From Actinomycetales bacterium (GTDB lineage: Bacteria > Actinomycetota > Actinomycetes > Actinomycetales > Kineosporiaceae): a DNA stretch of 35,648 nucleotides. The position numbers and the translations under genes were made by a program. The first letter of the stretch is position 1, and each line of letters begins with the position of its first letter. Positions 23,430 through 33,250 of this stretch are shown piece after piece. The notes under the pieces are model-generated. The model saw only the letters and a list, made by a program, of their open reading frames with translations. It was not told the DNA's origin and did not search any database. The stretch spans positions 1 through 35,648 of the forward strand of contig JAAYAH010000009.1 in the NCBI GenBank assembly GCA_012719445.1, written 5' to 3'.

Positions 23430-24431
23430 ATGTCCGAGGCACCCCCCGCCGGTGGCACCGGCGCTCCCCGTGTGGCCTGGGCGTACGGGCTGGCGACGGT
23501 CACCGAGGCCGGGGCCGTGCTCGACACCTGGTACCCCGCACCGGCGCTGGGCAGGGCTCCGGCGGACGCCGGTCCGCACGGCATCCCCGTCCCGCTGGCG
23601 ACCCTCGAGGGGATGGACCCGAACCGCCGGGTCCGGCAGCAGGTGGTCCGCACGGTGATCGACCTGGACGCCGCCCCAGCCGACGTCCCCGACGCCTACC
23701 TCCGGCTGCACCTGCTCTCGCACCGGCTGGTCCGGCCGCACGGCCTCGACCTCACCGGGATCTTCTCCGTGCTCGGCAACGTGGCCTGGACCAACCACGG
23801 GCCCTGCGCCGTCGAGGACTTCGAGGACACCCGGCTCCGGCTCCGCGCCGACGGCAGCCGGGTCGAGGTGTACGGCGTCGACAAGTTCCCGCGGATGACC
23901 GACTACGTCGTGCCGTCCGGCGTACGCATCGCGGACGCCGACCGGGTGCGCCTCGGGGCGTACCTGGCCCAGGGGACGACGGTGATGCACGAGGGATTCG
24001 TCAACTACAACGCCGGGACGCTCGGCACCTCCATGGTGGAGGGCCGGGTCTCGGCCGGGGTCGTGGTGGGCGACGGGTCGGACGTCGGCGGTGGAGCCTC
24101 GATCATGGGAACCCTCTCCGGCGGGGGCCGGGAGGTCGTCCGGATCGGCAGGCGCTGCCTCATCGGTGCCAACGCGGGCATCGGGATCAGTCTCGGCGAC
24201 GACTGCGTCGTCGAGGCCGGCTGCTACGTCACGGCGGGGACGAAGGTGACCCTGCCGGCCGGCACCGGCGACGGCACGGCGACCGCCGGGCCCCGGGTGG
24301 TGAAGGCGGCGGAGCTCTCCGGGGGTTCCGGGTTACTGTTCCGGCGCAACTCCGTCACCGGTGCCGTCGAGGCGCTGCCGAGATCCGGTCGGGGGATCCG
24401 GCTCAACGCGGCCCTGCACGCCAACGGATGA
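23430..24431 (+). CDS. dapD: 2,3,4,5-tetrahydropyridine-2,6-dicarboxylate N-succinyltransferase
   Basis: Transfers succinyl from succinyl-CoA to tetrahydrodipicolinate, the step before the DapC aminotransferase. 333 residues, actinobacterial type as Rv1201c: an alpha/beta N-terminal domain, then a left-handed beta-helix with hexapeptide turns ([44 protein letters not shown] and [20 protein letters not shown]) and a short C-terminal tail. The [11 protein letters not shown] segment holds the conserved active-site Glu. Leaderless start after TAGGCT. Confidence 0.93.
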   Translation: MSEAPPAGGTGAPRVAWAYGLATVTEAGAVLDTWYPAPALGRAPADAGPHGIPVPLATLEGMDPNRRVRQQVVRTVIDLDAAPADVPDAYLRLHLLSHRLVRPHGLDLTGIFSVLGNVAWTNHGPCAVEDFEDTRLRLRADGSRVEVYGVDKFPRMTDYVVPSGVRIADADRVRLGAYLAQGTTVMHEGFVNYNAGTLGTSMVEGRVSAGVVVGDGSDVGGGASIMGTLSGGGREVVRIGRRCLIGANAGIGISLGDDCVVEAGCYVTAGTKVTLPAGTGDGTATAGPRVVKAAELSGGSGLLFRRNSVTGAVEALPRSGRGIRLNAALHANG

Positions 24432-24516
24432 CGTCAGCGGACGACCTGTCCCGGGCGGTCATGACGCGGCCGGCCGGTGACGAGGTGTCCCCGACAGCGA
24501 TGGTCTACGGCAGGAC

Positions 24517-25470
24517 ATGAGTTCGGTCAGTTCGGTCCTCGCGGCTCCGGACCCCGTGCGACACCGCTCCCGGCGGCGCAGGGGCAGCCTGGCGTTCCTC
24601 GTCGTGCTCGCCCTCGCCGGCTCCGGAGTCTGGCTGTGGTGGCGGGGGTACACCGGGCACATCGTCGTCCGCCCGCACTGCTCGGCAGAGGTCGGCGGGG
24701 CGACGACGGAACTGGACCCGGAGCAGTCGGGGTACGCGGCGCTGATCGCGACGATAGCCGTGGAGAGGGGACTACCGGCGCGGGCTGCCTCCATCGGCAT
24801 CGCCACGGCCATGCAGGAGTCGAAGCTGCGCAACCTCGACTACGGGGACCGGGACTCGCTCGGCCTGTTCCAGCAGCGGCCGTCCCAGGGCTGGGGCACC
24901 GTCAGGCAGATCACCGACCCGGTCTACGCGACCAACGCCTTCTACGACGTGCTGATGAAGATCGAGGGGTTCCAGGACCTGACCATCACCGACGCGGCGC
25001 AACGGGTGCAGAGGTCGGCCTTCCCCACGGCGTACGCCGAGCACGAGCCCGAGGCGAGAGCCCTGGCCTCGGCCCTGACCGGGTACTCCGAGGGGAGCTT
25101 CGCCTGCGTGCTCCACCCTCCGGGACAGCTGGCCCGGGAGGACCCCGGCGCCGCCGGTCTCACCACCCGCGCCCGGAGGGTCGCCACGGCCGCCAGGCGG
25201 GAGACCGGACAGACCAGGAGCGAGCCTGCCTCTCCGGACGGCACCGCGGTGCGGTTCCGGATCGGCGGCAGCGACGCGGAACGCCGCGGCTGGAGCCTCG
25301 CCCACTGGGCCGTTGCCCGCGCGGACGGGCTCGACGTCGTCGCGGTGGCGACCGACGGCCTGCGCTGGCGGCGGGAGGCCCCCGGTGCCAGGTGGTCCCG
25401 GATCGCCGCCGGATCCGGTCCACGGCCACCGGCCGGCACCGTCGTCGTCGAGGTGGCCGCCGGAGGGTGA
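24517..25470 (+). CDS. Membrane-anchored lysozyme-like protein, function unknown
   Basis: 317 residues. A basic N-terminus and one membrane helix (LAFLVVLALAGSGVWLWW) precede an extracytoplasmic domain with the pattern SIGIATAMQESKLRNL, DRDSLGLFQQRPSQGWGT and ITDPVYATNAFY. This resembles the lysozyme/lytic transglycosylase fold, where the Glu of MQES would be catalytic; similar actinobacterial proteins are often annotated only as hypothetical or, without good reason, as metal transporters. The C-terminal 120 residues are poorly conserved in appearance. AGGA stands very close to the ATG. Converges on the citrate synthase gene. A cell-wall role is inferred. Confidence 0.7.
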   Translation: MSSVSSVLAAPDPVRHRSRRRRGSLAFLVVLALAGSGVWLWWRGYTGHIVVRPHCSAEVGGATTELDPEQSGYAALIATIAVERGLPARAASIGIATAMQESKLRNLDYGDRDSLGLFQQRPSQGWGTVRQITDPVYATNAFYDVLMKIEGFQDLTITDAAQRVQRSAFPTAYAEHEPEARALASALTGYSEGSFACVLHPPGQLAREDPGAAGLTTRARRVATAARRETGQTRSEPASPDGTAVRFRIGGSDAERRGWSLAHWAVARADGLDVVAVATDGLRWRREAPGARWSRIAAGSGPRPPAGTVVVEVAAGG

Positions 25471-25472
25471 GC

Positions 25473-25488
25473 CCGCACCACGGTGCGG
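25473..25488. terminator. Bidirectional hairpin between convergent genes
   Basis: CCGCACC-AC-GGTGCGG, a 7-bp stem, sits in the 41-nt gap between the lysozyme-like gene and citrate synthase and could end both transcripts. Confidence 0.45.
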
Positions 25489-25511
25489 TCGGCGGACCGG
25501 GTCCCGGACGG

Positions 25512-26810
<1,299 letters not shown>

Positions 26811-26998
26811 GCGGGCTCCTCGGTGGACTGTCGCCGGACGGCGACGGTCAACGACCTCGTTGGTCCTGTCGACGGCCTCGTGGGTTCATCTCTCGGTCTG
26901 CGCGTTCCGGGGTGCGCCGGACGGGGCTCGGTGCTGACGCCACTGGCAGCACGTGCGCAGACCGCACGCGTACCGAAGCCGTCCCGTTTCTCCGGAAC

Positions 26999-28192
26999 CT
27001 ACTCCCGGGTGGTCACCCTCGGCCATTCGAAGGCCGGCGACACGGCGGCCGGCGCGTCGGCGCCGTCTCCGGTCGCCTCCCGGTCCGGCCCGGTCCCGCC
27101 GAGGCGGACGGCCAGCCGGCCGATCCGCTCGTCCGGGGCGGTCAGGGCGATCCGGACGTGCCGGGAGCCCCGCGGCCCGTAGAACTCGCCGGGTGCCGCC
27201 AGGACGCCTCGGGCCGCGAGCCAGCCCACGGTGTCCAGGCACGGCTCGTCCCTGGTCGCCCACAGGTAGAGGCCGGCCTCGGAGTCCTCGACCCGGAAGC
27301 CCGCCCGGCGCAGCGCGGCCGTCGCCGTCCGTCGGCGGACCCGGTAGCGCTCCCGCTGTTCGGCGACGTGGGCGTCGTCGGCGAGGGCGACGCCCAGCAC
27401 GTGCTGCACCGGCAGCGGCACCATCATCCCGAGGTGCTTGCGCAGCTCCAGGAGCCGGCGCACCAGGGCGGGGTCCCCGGCGACGAAGGCGGCCCGGTAC
27501 CCGGCGAGGTTGGACTGCTTGGACAGCGAGTACACCGCCAGCAGCCCCTCGTGCGACCCTCCGCACACCCGGGGGTCGAGGATGCTCGGCGCCTCGGCGA
27601 CGTCCCAGACCAGCTCCGCGTAGCACTCGTCGCTGGCGACGACCGCGCCGACCGACCGCGCCCAGGCCACGATCGCGGCGAGCCGCTCGGCGTCGAGCAC
27701 CCGGCCGGTGGGGTTGGCCGGCGAGTTGACCCAGACCAGCCGCACCGCGTCCGAGACGTCGCGCAGCACGGCGACGTCGTCGGCAGGGAACGGGGTCGCC
27801 CCGGCGACCCTGGCACCGACGTCGTAGGTCGGGTAGGCGATCTCCGGGTGCGCGACGAGGTCACCGGGCCCCAGGCCGAGCAGGGTGGGCAGCCAGCCGA
27901 CGAGCTCCTTCGACCCGACCGTCGGCATGACCCCGGCCGGGTCGACATCGGGAACGCCGCGCCGCCGGGCGAACCAGGCGGCGACGGCCTCCCTCAGCTG
28001 CGGCGTCCCGTAGGTCTGCGGGTACCCCGGGGCGTCGGCCGCCGCGGCGAGCGCGGCGCGGAGCACCGGGGGCGTCGGGTCGACCGGCGCACCGATCGAG
28101 AGGTCGACGATCACGTCCGGATGGGCGCGCGCGACCTCGGCGTGGGGCCGCAACCGGTCCCACGGGAAGTCCGGGAGCGTCACCCGGCTCAC
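26999..28192 (-). CDS. dapC: Succinyldiaminopimelate aminotransferase
   Basis: PLP enzyme converting N-succinyl-2-amino-6-ketopimelate and glutamate to N-succinyl-LL-diaminopimelate, between the DapD and DapE steps. Fold type I class I aminotransferase, 397 residues: SIGAPVDPTPP, YPQTYGTPQLREAV, NSPANPTGRV, DECYAELVW and the PLP lysine in YSLSKQSNLAGYR. The last 30 residues are an extra tail. GTG 28192 follows TACGGT by exactly 6 nt; the gene is 49 nt after fdxA on the same strand, so it can be read from its own promoter or with fdxA. All three consecutive DAP steps after tetrahydrodipicolinate are thus within 6 kb. Confidence 0.9.
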   Translation of the reverse strand: MSRVTLPDFPWDRLRPHAEVARAHPDVIVDLSIGAPVDPTPPVLRAALAAAADAPGYPQTYGTPQLREAVAAWFARRRGVPDVDPAGVMPTVGSKELVGWLPTLLGLGPGDLVAHPEIAYPTYDVGARVAGATPFPADDVAVLRDVSDAVRLVWVNSPANPTGRVLDAERLAAIVAWARSVGAVVASDECYAELVWDVAEAPSILDPRVCGGSHEGLLAVYSLSKQSNLAGYRAAFVAGDPALVRRLLELRKHLGMMVPLPVQHVLGVALADDAHVAEQRERYRVRRRTATAALRRAGFRVEDSEAGLYLWATRDEPCLDTVGWLAARGVLAAPGEFYGPRGSRHVRIALTAPDERIGRLAVRLGGTGPDREATGDGADAPAAVSPAFEWPRVTTRE

Positions 28193-28198
28193 GGCCGG

Positions 28199-28204
28199 AC
28201 CGTA
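28199..28204 (-). promoter_or_regulatory. -10 box TACGGT for dapC
   Basis: Minus-strand TACGGT, 6 nt, then GTG of dapC. It lies in the short gap after fdxA, which suggests a separate leaderless transcript. Confidence 0.5.
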
Positions 28205-28241
28205 CGGGGTCGGTCCGGCCTCGTCACCGCCGGATGACCGG

Positions 28242-28565
28242 TCAGCTCTCGCCCTGCGGCGGGAGCGCCTCGACGAGCGGGTGGTCCTTCTGGATGACGC
28301 CCATCTTGGCGGCACCGCCGGGCGACCCGAGGTCGTCGAAGAACTCCACGTTGGCCTTGTAGTAGTCCTTCCACTGCTCCGGCACGTCGTCTTCGTAGAA
28401 GATCGCCTCGGTCGGGCAGACCGGCTCGCACGCGCCGCAGTCCACGCACTCGTCGGGGTGGATGTAGAGCGTCCGGAGCCCCTCGTAGATGCAGTCGACC
28501 GGACACTCCTCGATGCAGGCCTTGTCCTTGACGTCGACGCAGGGCTGGGCGATGACGTACGTCAC
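28242..28565 (-). CDS. fdxA: 7Fe ferredoxin (3Fe-4S/4Fe-4S)
   Basis: Small electron carrier, 107 residues. N-terminal cluster cysteines: CVDVKDKACIEECPVDC, in which one spacing is the wider CxxxxxxxC of 7Fe ferredoxins; second set CVDCGACEPVCP. The C-terminal helix region with WKDYYKANVEFFDDLG is usual for actinobacterial FdxA. AGGAGG lies 6 nt before the GTG start, so the start is firm. Divergent from the GNAT gene. The electron partner is not indicated by the neighbours. Confidence 0.95.
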   Translation of the reverse strand: MTYVIAQPCVDVKDKACIEECPVDCIYEGLRTLYIHPDECVDCGACEPVCPTEAIFYEDDVPEQWKDYYKANVEFFDDLGSPGGAAKMGVIQKDHPLVEALPPQGES

Positions 28566-28659
28566 GAAGATCCTCCTGGGCGACCAACCGGGCTGGCCCG
28601 GTGCGTTGTCGCGCCTAGTATCACCGACGTCCGCGGTGAACGAGTGTCAGGGGGTCGTC

Positions 28660-29736
28660 GTGTCGGAGAGTGACGGGGATCCGATCGCCTCTCCGGCCGC
28701 CGAACCGGCTCCCGTTGCGGTCCCTCCGTCGACCAGGCGGCTGGCGCGACACGTCGGGTCGCGGATCGCCGTCCGCCGGCTGCTGCCGGAGGGCGGGGTG
28801 ACCGACCTCACGGGCGAACTGCTCACGGTGGACGAGGCCGCCCTCCGTCTCCGGCTGCCGGACGGGACGACGCTCGCCCTCGCCGGGAGCGAGGTCACGG
28901 CGAGCCGCGTCGTCCCGCCGAAGGCCCGGCGCAAGGGGCCTCCGCACCGGGCCCTGGACATCCCGACCCTGGAGCGGGTCGCCGCGGACCACTGGCGAGC
29001 GCCCGAGCGGGAGCACCTCGGCGAGTGGCTGCTGCGGGCCTCCGGCTCCTTCACCGGGCGCGCCAACTCGGTGCTTCCGCTCGGGGATCCCGGTATGCCC
29101 CTGCCCCGCGCCGTCGCCGCGGTGGGGCGCTGGTACGCCGAGCGAGGCATGCGGCCCATGGCCAGCTGCCCGGCCGCCGTCGACCTCTCCGGCGTGCCCC
29201 CCCGCGACGCCGCCGTCCCCGTCGCGGCGGCGGAGGCCTTCACCGCCGCCGGGTGGCTGGTCCGGCCGGGGGCCGGGGCGCTCGTCCTGACGGCGCCGGT
29301 CGCACCGCTGCGCCGGGCCGCCCGCGCGCTCGACGCGGGCCTCGCCCTCGTGTCCGCCCCAACCCCGGACGAGGACTGGCTGCGCTGCTACCGACCGGAC
29401 GGGAGCGCGACCCGGCCGGAGGCGCGCCACCTGCTGGTCAGCGCCCCGGAACAGGTGTTCCTCTCGATCCGCGACGGCGATCGCACCGTCGCGGTGGCCA
29501 GGGGATCCTTCGCCCAGGGGTGGACGGGGCTGTACGGGGTCCGGGTCGAGGAGACCCACCGCCGGCGCGGGCTGGCCACCGCGCTGTTGGGCGGGGTCGC
29601 CCGATGGGGCAGGCAGCGGGGATCGTCCTCGATGCTGCTGCAGGTCGCGGACGGCAACACGGCGGCGACGCGGCTCTACCTCGGTCTCGGTTTCTCCGTC
29701 CACCACCGCTACGACTACCTGGCCCCCGGGTCCTGA
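28660..29736 (+). CDS. GNAT-family N-acetyltransferase with N-terminal SH3-like domain (Rv0428c-like)
   Basis: 358 residues. An N-terminal beta-barrel-like part (SRIAVRRLLPEG, LTGELLTVDEAALRLRLPDG) resembles the SH3-like domain of M. tuberculosis Rv0428c. The C-terminal GNAT domain shows GLYGVRVEETHRRRGLATALL (acetyl-CoA loop R/QxxGxG/A) and LQVADGNTAATRLYLGLGF. The acceptor is unknown. GTG 28660 has AGGGGG 5 nt upstream; GTG 28636 is in frame, and TAGTAT at 28616-28621 is a likely -10 box giving a short leader. Earlier in-frame codons overlap fdxA on the other strand. Confidence 0.82.
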   Translation: MSESDGDPIASPAAEPAPVAVPPSTRRLARHVGSRIAVRRLLPEGGVTDLTGELLTVDEAALRLRLPDGTTLALAGSEVTASRVVPPKARRKGPPHRALDIPTLERVAADHWRAPEREHLGEWLLRASGSFTGRANSVLPLGDPGMPLPRAVAAVGRWYAERGMRPMASCPAAVDLSGVPPRDAAVPVAAAEAFTAAGWLVRPGAGALVLTAPVAPLRRAARALDAGLALVSAPTPDEDWLRCYRPDGSATRPEARHLLVSAPEQVFLSIRDGDRTVAVARGSFAQGWTGLYGVRVEETHRRRGLATALLGGVARWGRQRGSSSMLLQVADGNTAATRLYLGLGFSVHHRYDYLAPGS

Positions 29737-29812
29737 ACCGGCCTCCCTGCCATTCGCCGGCGTTCTCGGGCGCTGTGGTCGTCGCCGGTCATGGGCATTC
29801 CGAAAAACGACC

Positions 29813-29831
29813 GGTTGACGATTCGTCAACC
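29813..29831. promoter_or_regulatory. Inverted repeat GGTTGACG-ATT-CGTCAACC
   Basis: Perfect 8-bp arms with a 3-nt centre, 76 nt after the GNAT stop. It could end that transcript or act as an operator; it is not repeated before the second cellulase. Confidence 0.5.
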
Positions 29832-29863
29832 CCGTGATTACGGAGAGAAACCTTCTCGACCGG

Positions 29864-29879
29864 TGAGACCGATATCACA
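29864..29879. promoter_or_regulatory. CRP-like dyad TGAGACCGATATCACA
   Basis: Matches the actinobacterial CRP/GlxR consensus TGTGA-N6-TCACA with one change in the left half. Its right end is 138 nt from the first base of the CelR-type operator, the same distance as in the second cellulase promoter. Confidence 0.5.
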
Positions 29880-30016
29880 TCTCCCTTCCGGGCGGCGTTC
29901 TCCGAGGTGATACGGCCAACCTCGAAAAAAGTCGCCGTCCGCGACCGGCCGTGCATCTTTGCCTCCTACCGCAGAACGCTTCGGAGAGTTACCGTCCGCC
30001 CGCGCGGCCGGTGTCG

Positions 30017-30030
30017 TGGGAGCGCTCCCA
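30017..30030. promoter_or_regulatory. CelR/CebR-type operator TGGGAGCGCTCCCA
   Basis: Perfect 14-bp palindrome identical to the site bound by the cellobiose-responsive LacI-family repressors CelR (Thermobifida) and CebR (Streptomyces). It ends 56 nt before the cellulase start. Cellobiose-inducible expression is therefore expected; no celR gene is in this window. Confidence 0.88.
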
Positions 30031-30086
30031 TCGCACCCCAGAAGTCGCGGAGCCCCTTGCCGCGACGCCCTGAAAGGAGCATGTGA

Positions 30087-32801
30087 GTGGTCACCAGTCA
30101 GCATCGGACGGGCAGACGTCTCGTCACCGCCGTGGTGGGCGTCGGAGCCCTCGCCGCGGGCCTCCTCACCTCGGTGACGGCCCCGGCCACGGCGGGAGCC
30201 CCCACGTTGACCTCGACGCCGTACGGCAACCTCTCCGAGGCGCTGCAGAAGTCCATCTACTTCTACGACGCCGAGAAGTCCGGCCCCTCCCGCTCCATGG
30301 ACCGCCAGCCGCTGGACTGGCGCGGGGACTCCGAGCCGGAGGACGCCGCCGTCCCGCTGGTTCCCGGCGACGCCGACTCCGGAGGGGTGATCCCGGTCTC
30401 CGGGACCAACCTGTCGGCCTCGTTCATCAGCGCGAACAAGTCCGTCCTCGACCCGGACGGCAACGGGACCCTCGACCTGTCCCAGGGCATGCACGACGCC
30501 GGTGACCACGTGAAGTTCGGGCTCCCGCAGACCTTCTCCGCGTCCACCCTCGCCTGGGGGCTGCTGGAGTTCCCCGACGCCTACACGGAGACCTACAGCT
30601 ACGACCACCTCATGGACCAGCTCTACTGGTTCAACGACTACTTCCTGAAGTCGACCTTCCGCAACGCCAGCGGTGACGTCGTCGCCTTCGCCTACCAGGT
30701 GGGCAACGGCTCCGTCGACCACACCGTCTGGGGCCCGCCGGAGCTGATGACCCACAAGCGCCCGGCGATGTTCGCGACGGCGGAGACCCCCGGCTCCGAC
30801 CAGGCGGCCGGTGCCAGCGCGGCCCTCACCGCGATGTCCCTGCTCACCAAGAAGAGCGACCCCAGCTACTCGGAGAAGTGCCTGGACACCGCGAAGGCCC
30901 TCTACGAGTTCGCCGTCGCCCACCGCGGCCTCGGTGAGAGCGGCGGGTACTACGGCTCCGCCGACGACAACGACGAGCTGTCCTGGGCCGCGATCTGGCT
31001 CTACGACGCCACCGGCGACACCGGGTACATCGACGACATCGTCGCCAAGAACTCCAGCGGCATCTACACCGGCTACATGAAGAAGCTGATCTCCGACGCC
31101 CAGAGCACCTGGCAGAACATCTGGGTGCACTCCTGGGACACCGTCTGGGGCGGCGTCTTCGCCAAGCTCGCCCCGCTGAGCAAGGGCATCGTCGACGACG
31201 CGCTCAACGAGCAGTACTGGTACTACTTCCGGTGGAACGTCGAGTACTGGAGCGCCGGATCGGTGCCGCACATCGACTCCGTGAGCGGCGGCAGCTTCAT
31301 GGCGGGCAGCCCCGCCGGGTTCAGCGTGGTCAACACCTGGGGCTCGGCCCGGTACAACACCGCGGCCCAGCTCTGCGCGCTGCTCTACCGCAAGTACTCC
31401 GCCCAGGACCCGACGCCGGGCGCCGTCGAGCAGGGCGTCAAGCTCTCCCAGTGGGCGCTGTCGCAGATGAACTACGTCATGGGCGACAACCCGCTGAACC
31501 GGTCCTACATCGTCGGCTTCACCGCCCGTGACAGCGACCACCACGCCTCCCACCCGCACCACCGGGCGGCGCACGGCTCCTTCACCAACAGCATGTTCGA
31601 CCCGCCGGAGCACCGGAACACCCTCTGGGGCGCCCTGGTCGGCGGCCCGGACGAGGGCGACGAGCACAAGGACCTCACGAACGACTTCGTCTACAACGAG
31701 GTCGCCGTCGACTTCAACGCCGGCTTCGTCGGGGCGCTGGCCGGGCTCTACACCTACTTCGGCGCCGACCAGACGAACACCAAGTGGGCGCCGCCCAAGT
31801 CCAAGCCGACCCTGCCGTTCCGGACCCAGGCCAAGGTCGAGCAGGAGAACAAGCAGCGCAGTCAGGTGACGATCCGACTGTTCCAGGAGCAGACGACGCC
31901 GCCGGCCCGGATCGACGACCTGTCCGTGCGGTACTACTTCGACATCAGCGAACTGGAGGCCGCGGGTCAGGGCATCGACGACGTGTCGCTCGCGGTGTAC
32001 TACGACGAGGCCAAGTCCCTCGGCGAGACCCCGGTGACGGTCAGCGAACCGAGGCTCGCCTCCGGCTCGGTCTACTACATCGACATGGCCTGGACCGGCG
32101 CCTTCTTCGGCAAGCGGGACATCCAGCTCGGCATCATCGCGGCCCAGAACACCAGCACCTACACCGACAACTGGGATCCCACCAACGACTACAGCCGGGA
32201 CGGCCTCTCCGCCACGGAGATCACCGACACCCTGCGCATCCCCGTGTACAAGGACGGGGTCCTCGTCTACGGCGCCGGCCCGGACGACGGCAGCGTGACC
32301 ACCACCACGACCACGCGGACCACCACCACGACGCGGCCGACCACCACCACGCGGTCGACCACGACGACGACGCAGCCCACCACCACGACCACGACGCGGC
32401 CGACCACCACCACGACGACGCGGCCGACCACCACGACGACCACGACGCGGACCACGACGCGGCCGACCACCACCACGACCACGAGCGACGGCCCCGGCAC
32501 GTCCTGCACGGCGACCTACACGGTCGCCAACCAGTGGCCGACCGGCTTCCAGGGCAACGTCACGGTGACCAACACCGGAACGTCCGCGGTGCGCAGTTGG
32601 AAGGTCACCTGGACCTTCGCCGACGGCCAGACCATCGGCCAGTTGTGGAGCGGGGCCCTGGCCGTCTCCGGTTCCTCCGTCAGCGTCACGAACGCCGCCT
32701 GGAACGGCTCCCTCGCCCCGTCGGCCTCCACGGCCTTCGGGTTCACCGGCACCTGGACCGGCAGCAACTCCGTTCCGACGCTCACCTGCACCGCCTCCTG
32801 A
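30087..32801 (+). CDS. Secreted GH9 cellulase with CBM3 and CBM2 modules
   Basis: Cellulose-cleaving enzyme, 904 residues, similar in plan to processive endoglucanase Cel9A (E4) of Thermobifida but without a fibronectin module. Order: signal peptide about 1-37; GH9 catalytic domain about 45-560 with the DAGDHVKFG motif (Asp137, Asp140, nucleophilic-water base) and catalytic acid Glu538 in YNEVAVDFNAG, plus the SHPHHRAAHGS substrate block; CBM3 about 577-730 (VRYYFDISE, YIDMAWTGAFFGKRDIQLG, NWDPTNDYS); Thr/Arg linker about 736-800; CBM2 about 803-904 with cellulose-binding Trp in NQWPTGFQG and SWKVTWTF, and a Cys near each end. GTG start with AAAGGAG 7 nt upstream. Own terminator downstream. 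Confidence 0.93.
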   Translation: MVTSQHRTGRRLVTAVVGVGALAAGLLTSVTAPATAGAPTLTSTPYGNLSEALQKSIYFYDAEKSGPSRSMDRQPLDWRGDSEPEDAAVPLVPGDADSGGVIPVSGTNLSASFISANKSVLDPDGNGTLDLSQGMHDAGDHVKFGLPQTFSASTLAWGLLEFPDAYTETYSYDHLMDQLYWFNDYFLKSTFRNASGDVVAFAYQVGNGSVDHTVWGPPELMTHKRPAMFATAETPGSDQAAGASAALTAMSLLTKKSDPSYSEKCLDTAKALYEFAVAHRGLGESGGYYGSADDNDELSWAAIWLYDATGDTGYIDDIVAKNSSGIYTGYMKKLISDAQSTWQNIWVHSWDTVWGGVFAKLAPLSKGIVDDALNEQYWYYFRWNVEYWSAGSVPHIDSVSGGSFMAGSPAGFSVVNTWGSARYNTAAQLCALLYRKYSAQDPTPGAVEQGVKLSQWALSQMNYVMGDNPLNRSYIVGFTARDSDHHASHPHHRAAHGSFTNSMFDPPEHRNTLWGALVGGPDEGDEHKDLTNDFVYNEVAVDFNAGFVGALAGLYTYFGADQTNTKWAPPKSKPTLPFRTQAKVEQENKQRSQVTIRLFQEQTTPPARIDDLSVRYYFDISELEAAGQGIDDVSLAVYYDEAKSLGETPVTVSEPRLASGSVYYIDMAWTGAFFGKRDIQLGIIAAQNTSTYTDNWDPTNDYSRDGLSATEITDTLRIPVYKDGVLVYGAGPDDGSVTTTTTTRTTTTTRPTTTTRSTTTTTQPTTTTTTRPTTTTTTRPTTTTTTTRTTTRPTTTTTTSDGPGTSCTATYTVANQWPTGFQGNVTVTNTGTSAVRSWKVTWTFADGQTIGQLWSGALAVSGSSVSVTNAAWNGSLAPSASTAFGFTGTWTGSNSVPTLTCTAS
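32296..32484 (+). repeat. ACC/ACG low-complexity linker repeat
   Basis: Almost pure Thr codons broken by CGG (Arg) and CCG (Pro) code for the TTTTTR(P) linker between CBM3 and CBM2. The same kind of repeat begins at 35521 in the second cellulase, so recombination between the two is possible. Confidence 0.85.
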
Positions 32802-32841
32802 GGTGATCCGCCCGGCGGTCGACCGATCCGCCGGGCGCCAC

Positions 32842-32881
32842 CGGTGAGGGCCCGGAACCGACGGGTTCCGGGCCCTCACCG
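32842..32881 (+). terminator. Strong terminator hairpin after the first cellulase
   Basis: An 18-bp perfect stem (left arm 32842-32859, right arm 32864-32881) with a GACG loop begins 41 nt after the stop. There is no T-tract, as is common in high-GC actinobacteria. It is the strongest hairpin I see in the window. Confidence 0.85.
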
Positions 32882-32919
32882 TTCCCGGTCCCGGCCCGGG
32901 GATCCGGCGGCACGATCAC

Positions 32920-33051
32920 CGGGACCACGCGCAGGGAACAGCGAACAGGGAATACCGAACGGGAATGACGCGCAGGGAATGCCGACAGGAGCCGTCGACA
33001 GGGACCACCGACGGCAACGACAACCAGAGATGACGACAAGGGAATACGGCG
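32920..33051. repeat. Degenerate ~13-nt repeat array, about ten units
   Basis: Units start at 32920, 32932, 32946, 32960, 32973, 32986, 32999, 33012, 33025 and 33037; lengths are 12-15 nt, five of the middle ones exactly 13. The rough consensus is CAGGGAATNCCGA. The best units are 32946 (CAGGGAATACCGAA) and 32973 (CAGGGAATGCCGA). The period is not a multiple of three, so it is not a coding repeat. It lies between the terminator of cellulase 1 and the promoter block of cellulase 2 and has no counterpart before cellulase 1. Confidence 0.6.
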
Positions 33052-33083
33052 CAGCCGGAATGATATGAACTCGCCGCCAGCCC

Positions 33084-33099
33084 TGTGACCAATGCCACA
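33084..33099. promoter_or_regulatory. CRP-like dyad TGTGACCAATGCCACA
   Basis: Matches TGTGA-N6-TCACA with one change in the right half and sits within the inverted repeat CCCTGTG-N8-CACAGGG (33081-33102). It is 138 nt ahead of the CelR-type operator, as in the first cellulase promoter. Confidence 0.55.
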
Positions 33100-33236
33100 G
33101 GGAGGCCAGGAAAGGGTGTTCCGAGGTGAGCGCCCGTTATCCGCGGAAGCCCGACCTCCCCCTGGACGCCGTGCAGCTCCACCTCTATGGGCGCGACATT
33201 CCTGGGAGTTATGGTCCGGCCGCGCGGCCGGTGTCG

Positions 33237-33250
33237 CGGGAGCGTTCCCA
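33237..33250. promoter_or_regulatory. Degenerate CelR/CebR-type operator CGGGAGCGTTCCCA
   Basis: Two changes from the perfect palindrome of the first cellulase (outer T to C, inner C to T). It ends 53 nt before the start of the second cellulase. Weaker repressor binding is inferred. Confidence 0.7.

Larger units (their letters stand above)
29737..30086. other. 350-bp control region of the first cellulase gene
   Basis: Lower in GC than its surroundings and free of genes. It holds an inverted repeat (29813-29831), a CRP-like dyad (29864-29879), a CelR/CebR-type operator (30017-30030) and a Shine-Dalgarno AAAGGAG 7 nt before the GTG start. From about 29864 onward it aligns with the region before the second cellulase at a constant offset of 3,220 bp. 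Confidence 0.75.

Noticed and set aside
32267-32509. Valine-rich 80-residue frame on the minus strand
   Set aside because: It is the complement of the Thr-codon linker repeat; poly-Val is the expected product of such a complement, not a membrane protein.
29838-32879. 1013-codon frame on the minus strand
   Set aside because: It is the exact antisense of the first cellulase; its composition follows from the codon bias of that gene and no domain is visible.
32920-33051. CRISPR-like array
   Set aside because: Units are only 12-15 nt, degenerate and directly joined, with no spacers and no cas genes.
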